This document shows positions 47,390-60,619 of a stretch of DNA of 64,000 bases, piece after piece. Numbering within the stretch: the first letter of the stretch is position 1; the number at the start of each line of letters is the position of its first letter. The stretch is taken from assembly GCF_040802235.1 (NCBI RefSeq), contig NC_133164.1, forward strand, positions 90,450,302 to 90,514,301, in the 5' to 3' direction. The stretch is from Manis javanica (lineage: Eukaryota > Chordata > Mammalia > Pholidota > Manidae). The notes beneath the pieces are model-generated. The model worked only from the letters and a program-made list of their open reading frames with translations, had not been told where the DNA came from and ran no database searches. Position numbers and translations under genes: made by a program.

Positions 47390-49350
47390 TCTAATCTTCC
47401 TTATTCCTTATCTCAGTGACTGAGAACACCAAACAGCCAATCACCTAAGCCAGAAACTAGGTTTTGCCTCTAGGCCCACCCTTCCTTGTGTCCCATCTTT
47501 CTCCCATTCTGGTCAGCCATCTCCTCAGCTCAGTTCTTTCCATCACTCCTAGCCTGGCGATTCCATCACCCCTCATCTGGATCCCTGCTTCCTGGTGGAA
47601 GTTTGGGTCTCCACCTTTTCTTGTCCTCCCTCATCCCAGGCCATCCTTTACACTGGCTGCCAAAATGGGCTATCTAAAGCACAAATCTAATCCTTATGTT
47701 CTTCAGAGCTCTTTTACCTTCAGGGTGAAACCGAAAGAGCCTTTGCCTTGGCATATAAGGTCCTTAATAACTGGACTGTGCCACTTTCTCTTGCTTCATT
47801 TCCAACACTTAGTCTAGTCCCTTATGCTTCAGCCAGGAACTAACACTGTTTCCTAAAGTGTACATCGTCCTCTTAGCTCATACTTATGTTTCCATTATTT
47901 CCTTTCCTAGGAATGCTTAGCTCCTTTGTCTTAGTTCAGATGCTACTTCCAGTGAAAAGCTGTTGTCTGATGCACCCTCTTTTCTGCTTTCTTTCCTTTT
48001 CCTCCGCTGTGCACCCATCTCTGATGGCACTGAGCACAGGCCACCTTTGGGTCCATCCTATAATCCCTTAGTAAATGCTTATTGAGTGCAAATACTAATT
48101 CTCTACTTACAAGGAGTCAGACACGTGAATGCACCACCATCTGGTTTCCTATTGCTGAACTGAGTCTTGATCTTTTCTGATCCCTTTCTTTCCCTTGGGA
48201 TCTGGAATACCACCATTCGTTTATTTTCCTGTTTCCTAACTACTTACCCTCTCTCCAGCAGTCTTCTTCCACAAAATGGGTTTTAATACTATGGGTGTTT
48301 AAAAAACATCCTAGAGATTTTTCAAGATACAAGTTATGTAGTCATTCCTCCAGCAGATGCACATTTTTAAAGTTTCCCAGGTGATTCTAATGCTCAGCAT
48401 GTTTGGAACAATGCTCTTCCTGCTCACTCCTTACACACAGAGAGTTCCTTGGTGCTTGGTCAAAGACTCTTTACCTTCCTCAGTCTTTATTTTCCCCAGC
48501 TGTTCAGCAGCTCTTGGACCTGGGTTACCATCTAAATGCAGACCACTTTCATATTTGCATCTCTTATCTTGATCTTTCTCCGAAGATGCATACCCAGATA
48601 TAAAATTCCCTGCTCAGATATAAACTCAGGATGCTTACAGGCATCTCACACTCAGCAGGACAAAACCAGAGTTTGTAATTCTCCCTGCTTCTCTAAAACA
48701 CGTTCCTCCTTCAATATTTTCTGTCTCAGTAAATGCCACCATTGTCTACCAGATGTTCAAAGAAAAACCCCAGAAGTCATCCTTGGCTCCTCCCCTTTCT
48801 CCACCTCCGTGCCATAAACCTATTCCAGCCAGCTTCATCTCTCTCAGACTCCACCTTCACCTTATTTGTCTCCCTGCTTCCAACCTTCAGTCCCTTCAAC
48901 CCAGTCACTACATGAAATTCCAGATGACCTCTTTAACAATACAAACATGCATATTTAATCATGCTCTAAACTTAACACACTTCAGTGGCTTCCCATGTTC
49001 CCTAGAATGAAGTCCAATGTCCATAACATGGTTTCAAAGGCATTCAGAGACCTGCCTGTCTCTGCATCCTTGCCTCTCTCCTCACTCTCCATACTCCAGT
49101 CCAGGTTTCACTTTTGTCAGTTCCACCAACCAGATGTGCTCCCTCTTCCCTTAGGGCCAGTACTCACACCACTCCAGGAAACTGCTTTGGTCTCATACCA
49201 CCTTTCTGTGGTCTCACTGCCTTCCACCCATCCTTCCTATCTTGGCTGACATGCTATTTTTTTAGCCTTCAATATCCGTCTGGTCTAGTTAAAACTCCTT
49301 GTCCCATGTTCCTATCAGTCTCAGTCATTTAGTATCTACTGATCATCTGT
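47390..49350 (+). mobile_element. L2 LINE fragments
   Basis: Pyrimidine-rich L2-like blocks at about 47400-48090 (TCAGGGTGAAACCGAAAGAG, ATAAGGTCCTTAATAACTGG) and 48430-49350 (AAGTCCAATGTCCATAACAT, CATTCAGAGACCTGCCTGTC). A short MER5-like piece may separate them near 48340-48420. The many plus-strand frames here are L2 decay products. Confidence 0.6.
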
Positions 49351-52300
49351 TATATGCCAAGCCCTATAGAAAGAAAAGGTCATATAGAAAAGTCCCTGTT
49401 GTCAAGGAGCCCCCAGTTAACAGGGGAACAGAGACATTAGATTTGTCTTCTCAGCTGAACATAAACTTCCCTGTGGGCAGCTGCCAGAGGCATCAAGGAT
49501 TGAGTGGCAGAGCACCAACAGATGATAGCCACAGGAGATGAGAGAAATGCAGGAGGGCATCTACTCAAGGGAAACAAAAGCTTTGTGATTGCAGAGAGAC
49601 CTATTCCACGTCCACCTCAGTGGCACCAGTGACTGCAGTGCTGGCACATGTGGGTGTTCCAAGCACTCTGCTGCATGTATAACTCATATGCTCCCATATC
49701 TTTTGCTAAGATAAATTCACACTGGTGACCCACATGCTGCTGGCTTGTGTGATGAGCAGGGCCTACCCCTAAGTCCCCTCCTAGTTATTCCTAAGAACTT
49801 GCAGGGTGTGTCCCACCGTTGCTATAGTGGCGAACCCTCTTGAGCATTTCCTCTCCAGCTTCCTTGCACTACCTGCTGCTCCTTTGTCCCTCACCAAGCC
49901 ACACCTCCTTTGACGAGAGCCACTGGGGCTTCCACTGGAAGGCTAACGCCATCACTTTGGCCTGTCAATGAGGCAGCAGCAGCTAGTCTTGCTCCCATTA
50001 TGACTTGATGATTAAGAATGAACAGTGTCCGCGTTAAGCTAGCCCCTATTATTTGAGATATTACTTTCTCTCAAAAATCTCAAGAAACACAATGGATATC
50101 TGTGGTCATGCTACTGCATGGAAGACACACTGTTTTCTCTTGAAAATTTGTGTGAAGTATGCTAGTCATTGCACATTTCTGCCCCATTTGATAGAGAACT
50201 CCTTAGTAATATGAAAAAACTTTGAAGCTGTAGTCAGTGCCCTCAGAATCCCCAACTCACAGCCATTGCAAGAGGCAGCAGTGTGTGATGCACATGCTGA
50301 ACTATGAAGATGTACAGCGCCAAACAAACCCACTGCAGTGAGAGGTACGGAGCCCTTAGAGGTCACTGCAGTCCTCTTTGGAGAGTGTGGTGGGGAGAAG
50401 CATTCACCTGGGGGCAGAGGGGAGCCTAACTGCTCCTTCCTCTTTGGATATCATTTGTCAGGAAGCTTCTTTGATCTTTGTTCCCATCCTTTAAATCAAG
50501 TGAGATGTCCCTACAAGGAGCCACTTGCAGCAGCTTGTTTCCTCCATCACAGACCACACTGTAAAGTATGGAAATGCCTGTGGGTTGTAGGCTTACTTGG
50601 GCAGAGACAGTTTCTCCTTCACCACTGTTTTTAGACCATTGCAGGACCTCAGAGACAAAGTCAGCATTGCAGAGTCAGTGAAGATCTGCTGAATGCCTCA
50701 TTATTTAAACAGTCATTGTCTAGAAGGAGAGAGCTTGGGCCAGTGGGGGCTTGTGGGGGAGGGGAGGCTTGGTTCATGTAGTTATTTGCTTATCTGCTTA
50801 TCTTTTTTCTGACAGATGCATGGAAATATTTAAAGGAAGGAAAGAGTGAGTGATTGAAAATAGGCCTGACCCTAACCTTTGCAGGGTCCAAGGCAGGCAT
50901 ATACATGGAGGTATACATACCATGTGTCTTGATATTTAAATGTGCAAATCAAGCTAATAAACTGTAAAATAAAATTCAATCTTTCTGTCTTGGCAAACAT
51001 ACTTTTGTAGGTCCGAAGGCCAGAGCTGGATTTAGAATTCTCAGATTCCTTGGAGTTCTGCTTTGGATATGGTAGGTGGGGGAGGCATTCAAGTGCTTAC
51101 CCCATTCCTTTTCACTCCTTGCTCCACTAAGCATTGTGAGGTGACACATGTGCACACTTGTGGAAACCCCAGCAAAAACATACAACTTCATCCTTCTTCA
51201 CCCTCATGAATAGCTTCCTCTTTACCTCACCTCAGACCTGGCAGTCTACACACTGGAACCAGGAACAAGGCCCACAGAGGCCCACAGAAGCAGGCACAGG
51301 GCCATTTGGGCAGGAGATTCTGGGGTCACCAAGCCCCACAGCATGTTGTAGAAGAGAGGAGGCATGGACCCAGGTGAGCACATGTCCCAGCCTCCACAGA
51401 CTCCTTGCTTGGGGCAGAAGGGTATGACCAGAAGAGGGCCCTCTTGTCTGGGCCAGGGACTAGTCCTGAGAAAGCAACAGATGAGGAGTAAAAGGGAGGG
51501 GCAGGGAGCTTGGGCTTCCCTTGAAGCTAGGGTTGGGAAGGACAGGGAAAGGCAGGTGAGGTGAAGAGCATGGAGACCCATTTTTGGGTAAGGGAGCTGG
51601 AAGTTGATGTGATTTCTATTTCTTAGCCTGGGGTTATCAGTGAAGCGGGAGGTAGCATTACGTGCTAGGTGGAAGGATGGGGGCAGAGGCTTGGGAAAAA
51701 TTATAGAAAACTTTGGAAAAGCCAGTGTTTAACAGTATCATGAGAAAGAGCTGAGAAGGAAACTGTGAGAAGCCTGCTGGCGGTGCAGAGGGCCTGCCAG
51801 ACTGCCCACATCTGTTTGTGCAGGCTGGGCACAGCCCAACTCTGGGCTGCACCTTTTACACTGACTGCAATGTGAATGACAACCCCTCAAGTCAGGCTTT
51901 GAACCTCTTGCACAGTCATACCTGGTGGACCCGGGCTTAGGCAATCTCCTCTCTGAATTTTGTCCTCAACAATTAATATTGTTTAGAAAAGTTTGAAGGA
52001 GAGAAAATAGAAAATAGTTTTAAGAGCACTTATGCTTACTGGAATTACTTCTTAAATCCATACCTGCTATATAAACACTAATTTAATATTATAAATACTG
52101 CCCAGAAAGTCTGACAAAGTGGGATACTTATATTTAATTCTGAGAGCCAGGTTTATGCTCCCAGGATGGTATTTTCCCCATCCTTGTAACCCATCCCAGT
52201 GAACCCTGCTCTGAGTGCTGGTCCTTCCCTCCTCTCTTACTAGAAGCCCCACCTATTACTTAAAATGAATTATTATTTTAACACTTTGTGCGTACCACAG

Positions 52301-52450
52301 AGAAAGAAAACAATGGTAATTACTATAATTCACCCATCTTTGAGACTCCTTCCCTATTGCTCTCCTCAAACTTCAAATTTGTTAATCCCCAGTCTGTGAC
52401 ACCTAACTTCTTGAATTGCCAGCCTGCTTCGATTTTCTCCCTGTATCATG
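49351..52450. other. Intergenic, unassigned
   Basis: About 3 kb with no recognised element, exon or RNA gene. Some open frames exist but show no family motifs. Confidence 0.45.
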
Positions 52451-52479
52451 TTTCCTAATTCTGTTGCTGTCTTGTTGAT

Positions 52480-52676
52480 TATTTTTGATATCATTAATAT
52501 ACAATTATATGAGCAACATTGTGGTTACTAGATTCCCCCCATTATCAAGTCCCCACCACATACCCCATTACAGTCACTGTCCATCAGTGTAGTAAGATGC
52601 TGTAGAATCACTACTTGTCTTCTCTGTGCTGTACTGCCTTCCCCATGCCCCCCACCACCATTACATTATGTGTGCT
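52480..52676 (-). mobile_element. Short L1 3' UTR insertion
   Basis: Only the L1 3' UTR is present (GATATCATTAATATACAATT to ...CATTATGTGTG). A near-exact duplication CTAATTCTGTTGYTG lies at about 52455 and 52674. It is a strongly 5'-truncated insertion. Confidence 0.85.
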
Positions 52677-52689
52677 AATTCTGTTGTTG

Positions 52690-53440
52690 ATTTTTGTATG
52701 TTTTTATCACGACTGACATTTTGTTTCCATTGCTGCACTTGCCCTTTGAGACGGTACTGGAGAAAGTCAATCCAAATGCTTTGGGGACGATTGGTTGTAA
52801 AATAAAACAGAGATGATATGGAGGCTCAGAGATATTCATTTTCTCAGTTCACAAAAAAATTGTCAAAAGACTCTAAGAAGCTGAGGCATCCTCCAGGGGG
52901 CCCTTTACTCCATGTCTTCACAAAATGCTGTTCCTGCTCCAAGGCAGGTGAACCAACCAGACCAGCTCTAAGAGTGTATCCCACCCCTTGGGGTAGGGCC
53001 AGAGAAGGAGTGGACAGTCAGGGAGAGACCCATTCTGAGCAAAGGGATAGTGTCAACCACCTTCTTCCCTCATAAGACACTGGAGAGAACCTATGGGGCA
53101 CAGAAGCCACCTTGTCCAAGGAAGCCTGGCTTGCTGATGAGGCTCCTGCCTGCTATTGTTTTGAAGAGCATGAAATGGAACATGTGGTTGTGCTTTCATT
53201 TTTTTTTAGAAAACCAGTCACTCTATAAAGTCTCAAAAGTACATAAGATGTCCTCTAACTGATCTCCTTATCTTCCCTTTTTAACTCTCACCAGGCACTT
53301 GAATGTCGAATGGGTTCACCACATGCAGCCATGCTGCTCTTCCTCTCGGGATGCTTGGAGGACTGCACCCTATCCCAGCCTGGCTTAGTTCCTGCCTTGG
53401 CTCCTCTAAGCCCAGTCCCTGGACCTGGCTTCTGCCCCGT
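52690..53440. other. Intergenic, unassigned
   Basis: No gene or repeat recognised. Confidence 0.45.
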
Positions 53441-53454
53441 TGCCTTAGCTCATG

Positions 53455-54160
53455 TTTGTAAGATAAATTCTAGCCGAAATAAGCAGGCGATGAGAGGCAA
53501 CAAAGGGCCAGGCAGTTTATTTGAGCGCAATTTCCAGGTGATGTTCCTCAGTCTGGGTATTACAGGCTGGGGAAGTCACACTCGGTCAGGGAGGTGGGGG
53601 CTTATAAGGGGCTAGGAGGGGGAGGAGTGGGCAAGCTATCCTAGGGGGCGTGGAGAGGTATGATTGGTTAAAGGTGACATAATAGACAACTAGAAACTTT
53701 TTTTCCTTCCAAGAGGGAGGAGGCTGACATCTGGGTCTTAGTTGGCACATCAGAAAGATAGAATTCAGGAAGAGCTGTCCCCTTTTCATATAAGACACAG
53801 ACCTTGGGGTCTGTTCTGTTCTCCTTTTATGGTATCTCTCTGTTCTGTTTGCATGTCCTTGTTTTTCCTTCCTCCAGCCTAACAATGTTCACTTTTGCAA
53901 CTCCCTGACCCTGTTGTGGAGCTCTTTCTGAAATGCTCCATTTGGTTGCCCACCTACTTCCACTAAGGACCTGAACTTTCTTTAAGTACTGGGAATCATT
54001 GGTGAATTAAACATCTGAACATTTGTGCCCCATCTGTTTTGTCTCATGGAGTGATAATGGTATCTCTAAAGCTGTGTGCTCTTCTTTCTCATCTCTCACA
54101 GGGTGACTTTTGATAGTTCAGGGAGCAAATAGGAAGTAGGATCTTTTTGTCTCTAATACA
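53455..54160 (-). mobile_element. Possible solo LTR or LTR fragment
   Basis: On the minus strand a TATA-like TTATAAG (complement of 53602-53608) is followed about 85 bp later by AATAAA (complement of 53516-53521) in CTCAAATAAACTGCC, the spacing of an LTR U3-R. The right part (54026-54154) is repeated at 59516-59644. Exact ends and family are unknown, and no second LTR was found. Confidence 0.4.
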
Positions 54161-54470
54161 AAGAAGTTCTCATGAGTTATAATTGCTGTATAAGGCCTTT
54201 TCCTCTATTCTAAAAGGCCCTACACTAATATGCAGGTTGAGTTCTTGCCATCTGATTTTCATTTCTGTCATTAATGAGTCAGTTTTAGACATCTCTCTCA
54301 GCACATTCATATACTTAGCAGATTTTCTGTTTCTAACATGCTGTCGCCTTAAGATCCCCAAAGGTATTAGAAATATGTCTAAAACCATCACAGTTGCCCA
54401 AGAATGCTGAGTTTACAGGACCAGTGGCATGAGCTTCAGCATGTGGACTTTGGGAGCTTTAGTTTCAAGG

Positions 54471-55242
54471 ACTTTTTAATTTTATTAAGGTATCATTGAT
54501 ATACATTCTTATGAAGGTTTCATATGAAAAACATTGCCATATTTTCAAGTCCCCCCCATACCCCACTGCAGCCACAGAGTCACTACTTGTCTTCTCCGTG
54601 CTACACTGTCTTCCCCGTGACGCCCGACACAACATGTGTACCAATCTTAATACCCCTCAATCTCCTCTCCTTCCCTCTCCACCCACCCTTCCCCAACCCT
54701 CCCCTTTGGTAACCATTAGTCCCTTCTTGGAGTCTTGAGTCTGCTGCTGTTTTGTTACTTCAGTTTTGCTTCATTGTTATATTCCACAAATGAGGGAAAT
54801 CATTCAGTACTTGTCTTTCTCCACCTGGCTTATTTCACTGAGCATAATACCCTCTAGCTCCATCCATGTTGTTGCAAATGGTAGGATTTGTTTTCTTCTT
54901 ATGGCTGAAGAATGTTCCATTGTGTATATGTACCACATCTTCTTTATCCATTCATCTACTGATGGACACTTACATTGCTTCCATGTTTTAGATATTGTAA
55001 ATAGTGCTGCAATAAACATAGGGGTGCATATATCTTTTAGAATTTGAGATCTTGTTTCCTTTGGGTAAATTCCTAGGAGTGGAGTTCTCGGATCAAATGG
55101 TATTTCTATTTTTAGTTTTTTGAGGAACCTCCATATTGCTTTCCACAATGGTTGAACTAATTTACACTCCTACCAGTAGTATAGGAAGGTTCCCCTTTCT
55201 CCATATCCTCGCCAGCATTTGTTATTGTTTGTCTTTTGGATG
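54471..55242 (-). mobile_element. 5'-truncated L1, intermediate age
   Basis: L1 3' UTR (AAGGTATCATTGATATACAT) and ORF2 C-terminal end, with a partly open frame at 54804-55148. More diverged than the 45.5 kb copy, which suggests an older subfamily of the same lineage. Confidence 0.85.
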
Positions 55243-57115
55243 TTGGCTCATCTTTCCAGCTCTGGTCTCTGTGCTTGGTCTCTCTGCTCACTCGGGTCCC
55301 CACAGCTCCATGATGGTCCATGCTGCAGGCCTCATGCTGTTTTCTTGGCTCAGTAATCCACCAGGGTCCAGTTCAGATACATCTTCATGTGAATGCTATC
55401 CACTTGCTCTCCACTCTTACCTACAGGCAGAATTAATTGCTTGAGGGTAAATTTCTAAAACCATACTTTTGTTTGCTTGATCACATACTATTAAAAGAAA
55501 TCTTTAGGACTTATTAATAAAATAGGCTTTCATTTCAAAAACAGAGTGAATTTGAAACTCATTTCCATCATTGGAGACTCAGTATTTCAAAGGGCAGTGA
55601 GCATTTGTTCTGATGGCCCAAATCCAAGCTCTCAGCAGTTTTTAAAATATACATGTTTACCATCCAAACCCACAAAGTCTCTAAATACTGTCTCTGTTTC
55701 TAGTTCCCCACTTTTCTCATCCTTGTTTCTCCACATATATAATCTTGATGTCTCTTGGATCTGCTTCTGGTCCTAACTTGGCCTTGGTCTCCTGGCTATT
55801 TGGTTTCTCCTGACTATTTCTTTTTCCTACCTTTCCTGTTGTTTTTCTAATCCATTTCTTGCTGTCAGAACTTTGGTTGGCTCAGCATTAGGTCACACAG
55901 TTCTTGGCAATCATAGTTGAAAAGGACAGCAGCTCTCAAAAACTTTCCTAGTCACAAAGCCCCACCCTAGTGAGGGCATTGGGGAAGATGCCACATTTTT
56001 ACTTCTTGCTCCAGAGAAAGCCAGCTCAGCCACATGGCTGCATAGTCATCCCCTTCTTACATAATCCCTGGAGACCAGCTGTTAGCCTAAGGCTAACATA
56101 CGCAGGTGCCTTGAGCCCTGATCTTGAGTGTCAGAGGCACTTAGCTCACACATGCTCCTGCTCCAGTAGCCACCTAGATTATAATGCAGGTTAACTGAAA
56201 ATGTCCATGTAGATTGTATGTGTTTATATTTTTCTGCCTATTAGTTTAAAAACTATTTTGGGATTAAGTAACAATTTTACCTTAAAAGTCCAATTTTGTA
56301 TTTTTACAATTCTTCAGTTTACCATACATTCAGGTATTAGTTCTTTAGCTGTCACCACCTTTATATTTTACATACCTGAAGAAAACAAATCCAATTCTCC
56401 ATCCCAAATATACCCACCTAAAATCGGAAAACATACCTTCCTCTGACAAATGATCTTCCAGATCTATTTTCCTCTCTTGCCCTGCTTTCTGCCTGAGGGC
56501 TGAACCAGTGGACAGATCAAGGGCTCTCTCATGGTCTGGTGCTCAGCTGATTCAGCCAATGGGGAGACCCAGCAGGAGATGGTGTGAGGTCAGGATATTT
56601 ATTCCCTTAGTCCCTCTGGGCATGGTCATCTAGGAAGCTATATCTCAACTGGAGGACCCAGTTCTTCTCAAGGAAGCCTTCTCTGTGCAGCTTTCTCCTT
56701 CCAGGTTCCCAGAACTATCCCAGAGAGGTGTACTCTCCCACATGAAATTGGGGTGTGGTTTCCTGATGCCAAGCCATACCTCTCTGCACTGTTCCTTCAT
56801 TAAACCCTCCATGATTTTTTTAACTTGAGTATGTCAACAATTGCCTGATGATAAACTTGAAAACTGTTTGAAATCCTCATTCAGAAATAATAACGGGTTT
56901 ACAATGTCACAACACATTTGAGTATATAGACACCCTTAAGTAATCTCATAACAAAGGTGAGCAACCAACTCGAATGGGAACATGGTGAGAAATCCTTCGA
57001 TTTCACTCAGGCAGTTGCATCTCAAATATATCACTTATTTAAGGTAACAGTCCCATAATGACCACAACTCAATGCCCTACTGCTGTAAATCCTGTACTGG
57101 GATTGACTAAAGTCT
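55243..57115. other. Intergenic, unassigned
   Basis: Unique-looking sequence without recognised genes or repeats. Confidence 0.45.
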
Positions 57116-57124
57116 TCTTTCTCC

Positions 57125-58850
57125 TATTTTTAAAAATTTATTTTTTAATTGAGGTATAATTGACATATAACATTGTATCAGTTTCAGATGCACAACAATG
57201 ATTCAATATTTAAATATATTGCAAAATGATCATCACAAGAAGTCTATTAACATCTGTCACCATTTGCAGTTTAAAATTTTTTCTTGTGATAGAACTTTTA
57301 AGACACACTTTCTTAGCAACTTTCAAATATGCAACACAGTATTATTAACTGTAGTCACCATGCTGTTTATTACATTTCCGTGGCTTATTTATTGTATAAC
57401 TAGAGTTTTTGGCTTTTGAGCATTTCACCCTTCCCACCCTTCACCCATTTCACACATTCCCCACCACGCTCTGCCTCTGGCAACTCCAGTGTGTTCTCTT
57501 TAACTATGAGCTCAGTTTTGTTTTTGTTTTTGTCTTTAGATTCTACATATAAATGAGTTCATACAGAATTGGTCTTTCTCTGACTTATTTTACTCAGCAT
57601 GATGCTTTCAAGGTCCATCCATATTGTTAAGAAAGGCAAAATTTCGGTATTTTATTATATATAATAATATATATGGAATATTATTCAGTCATAAAAAGAA
57701 GGAAATACATATATGTGTATCTATATGTATGTATGTATGTATGTATGTAGGTGCCACATTTTCTCTTTCCTTTCATCCATCAATGGATACTGAAGTTGTT
57801 GCCATATCTTGTCTATTATAAATAATGCTGCAATAATCGTAGTAGTGCATGTATATATTCAAATTGGTGTTTATGTTTTCTCTGGGTAAATACCCAGGAA
57901 TGAAATTGCTCCATCATATGGTAGCTCTATTTTTAATTTTTTTAAGGAAACTCCGTCCTGTTTTCTATAGTGCATGCATCAATTTATATTCCAGCCAACA
58001 GTGCCCAAAGACTCCTTTTTCATTCTTATTTCTTGTCTTTTTGATAATAGCTGTTAGAGGTAAATATCTCATTGTGGCTTTGATTTGCATTTCCCTGATG
58101 ATTAGTGATATGGAGTACCTTCTCATCTACCTGTTGGCAATCTATATATCTTCTTTGGGAAAATGTCTATTCAGATTTTCTACCTATCTTTAACTTGGAA
58201 TTTTTTCCTATTGAGTTGTATAAATTCTTTATGTATTTTAGATATTAACCCCTTATCAGATATATGATTTGCAAACAAATGTGTTCTCCCATTCAGTAGG
58301 TTGCCTTTTATTTTGTTGATGATTTTCTCTGCTTTGCAGAAGTTTTTTAGTTTCACATAGTCCCACTCGGTTATTTTTGCTCTGATTGCCTTTGCCTTTA
58401 GTTTCAAATTCAAAAAACCATTGCCAAGATTGATGACAAGGAGTTGACTGCCTGTGTTTTCTTCTAGAAGTTTTGTGGTTTCAGGTCTTAAATTCAAGTC
58501 TTTAATTCATTTTGAGTTAATTTTTGTGTGTGGTTTAAGATGGGGTCCAGTTTCATTCTTTTGCATGTAGCTGTCCAGTTTTCCCACCACTTATTGAAGA
58601 GACTGTCCTTTCTCCACTGTATATTTTCACTCCTTTGTTGTGCATTAACTGGCCATACATGCATGAGTTTCTTTCCAGGCTCTCAATTCTGTTCCTTTGA
58701 TCTATGTGTCTGTTTCTGTGCCATGCTGTTTTGACTATACACAGTTTTGATTACTACAGTTTTGTAATATAGCTTAAAATCAGGGAACATGATGCCTCTA
58801 ACTATGTTCTTCCTTCTCAAGATTGCTTTGGCTATTCTGGATCTTTGGTT
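57125..58850 (-). mobile_element. Older 5'-truncated L1 (L1MA-like)
   Basis: TTTTTAATTGAGGTATAATTG at the 3' end, then decayed ORF2 (for example CCCTGATGATTAGTGATATGG and CATGTAGCTGTCCAGTTTTC). It includes a (GTAT)n run at 57722-57750. Frames are mostly broken. Confidence 0.85.
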
Positions 58851-60430
58851 AAAGTGAAAAAAGGATTATAAAATTACTACAAAAGGAGTAAATACTATCA
58901 ATATTGTTTTGAAATATGTTTTAAATCACACCTGAAATGTGGAATTGGAGTCTTAAAAATTGGAATCTTAAACTTTCTCTCCTTCTCCATGAAGCATAGG
59001 GGTATGCAGGATTGTGATTTTATGCCTCCAGCATAAACAACTCCATTTCACCCTGTTCAGCTGGTTGGTGAAGTTTAGGGGAGGCCAAGTTTCAGCCTGA
59101 GAACCAAGCCTCCAAAAGTCCCCAGGCATTCTATATCCTGAGCATATCCTGCTTGTTGGGACCTGTGCCCAACATGTCACATGCATTCCCATCTGTCCTC
59201 AGCTGATTCCTATGGTCCCACAGGCCTTATAGTTCCATGTGACCACTGGGTCTCTCCTCCTCACCTGCCTTCAGGTCTGGTTTGTTTTGGGCTCCTTAAT
59301 TTCATGATGGCTACAGGCTACAAATACAAGCAGACAGCACCTTACTTGAAAGGAGACATGCAGAGGACACCAACAAAATTTACATGGGCCTTCCCTCAGC
59401 TAAATGGGCCTTCCCTCGGCTAACCAAGGTCACCAAGTTATGAACCGTGACTGCCCCATAATACCAGGGTGACTTGCTTCCTGCCCAAACCATGATATGC
59501 CTTTCAAAGACCATATGCCCCATCTGTTTTGTCTCATGGAGTAATAATTGTATCTCTAAAGCTGTTTGCTCTTCTTTCTCATCTCTCACTGGGTGACTTT
59601 TGATAGTTCAGGGAACAAATAGGAAGTAGGATCTTTTTGTCTCTCAGAGGCTTCGGGGTGGCTCTGGGTTCTCAGCTACAATCATGGTGATCCCACAGAA
59701 GCCCCTGTGAGGAACTGAGCTCTCTGCCAGGCCAAGGTGTGGAAATGTTAACTCCTTCCATGACACAGGAATTCACCCTGCATAAATCTGAGCCAGGTTC
59801 AACATAGTTGTCAGTTGTCTGCATAGGCCACATTGACCATCAAGTTATTTCCTTATGACTTGACTGTGTATCTTACAACACTGAATTTTAGAGAGCTCTC
59901 CTGCACATAGCATTACGGCTGGTGTTATTATGTGAGCATTATTAACTACAAGTCAGGCTGTTTTCGACAGTATCCTAATGGAGGAGGAAAGGTGGGGTTT
60001 TCAGCAGCCCCAACACTCCTTTGCCCTATCAGGTGGCCCTTCGAGGCCTGCAGTGCTTACTGACCCGTTTTCCTGCCATGGGTTCATGGTCCTATGCACA
60101 GGAACTCCTCAGCCAGGCCTCTTGAACAGGCAACACCTCTCAGCCAGAAATTCCCACTCAGGTTTCCTGCTCTGTTCTACAAAATGCAAAGTGCTTAGGC
60201 CCAGCCAGATCCAGGCCCTCCAGGAGAGCTGTGAGCTGGACCTTGGCCCATCAAAGACACTCACTGCACAGAGAGAAGTAATCATGTTCTCAGAGGTCTA
60301 ATTCTAAGAGAAAATGTTGCTTCTATTGATGTTGGCTATGATGCCCCTGCAGCCCCAACCCAGGCTGCATTTTTGTGATGTGGGAGTAAGAAGTATTTAG
60401 CTCTGCATCACCTGCCTCATCCCAAGGCTG
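58851..60430. other. Intergenic, includes copy 2 of a 129-bp repeat
   Basis: No gene recognised. 59516-59644 repeats 54026-54154 with about five substitutions by eye. Just before it, GGGCCTTCCCTCRGCTAA occurs twice in tandem near 59388-59422. Confidence 0.5.
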
Positions 60431-60438
60431 GGCATCAT

Positions 60439-60600
60439 GACTTACACATGCACATATATATACACACATACACATAGCACACATGCTTTCACACACACAT
60501 ATGCACACATGTACACAATTGCACATAATGAGCCCATACTCATATACTTACATATACATACATCACACACACACATACATACAAATACACACACACCACT
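60439..60600. repeat. Imperfect (CA)n microsatellite
   Basis: CACACA/CACATATA runs broken by point changes. Open frames across it encode only His/Thr repeats. Confidence 0.9.
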
Positions 60601-60619
60601 AGCCACTAGCAGTGGCTCT

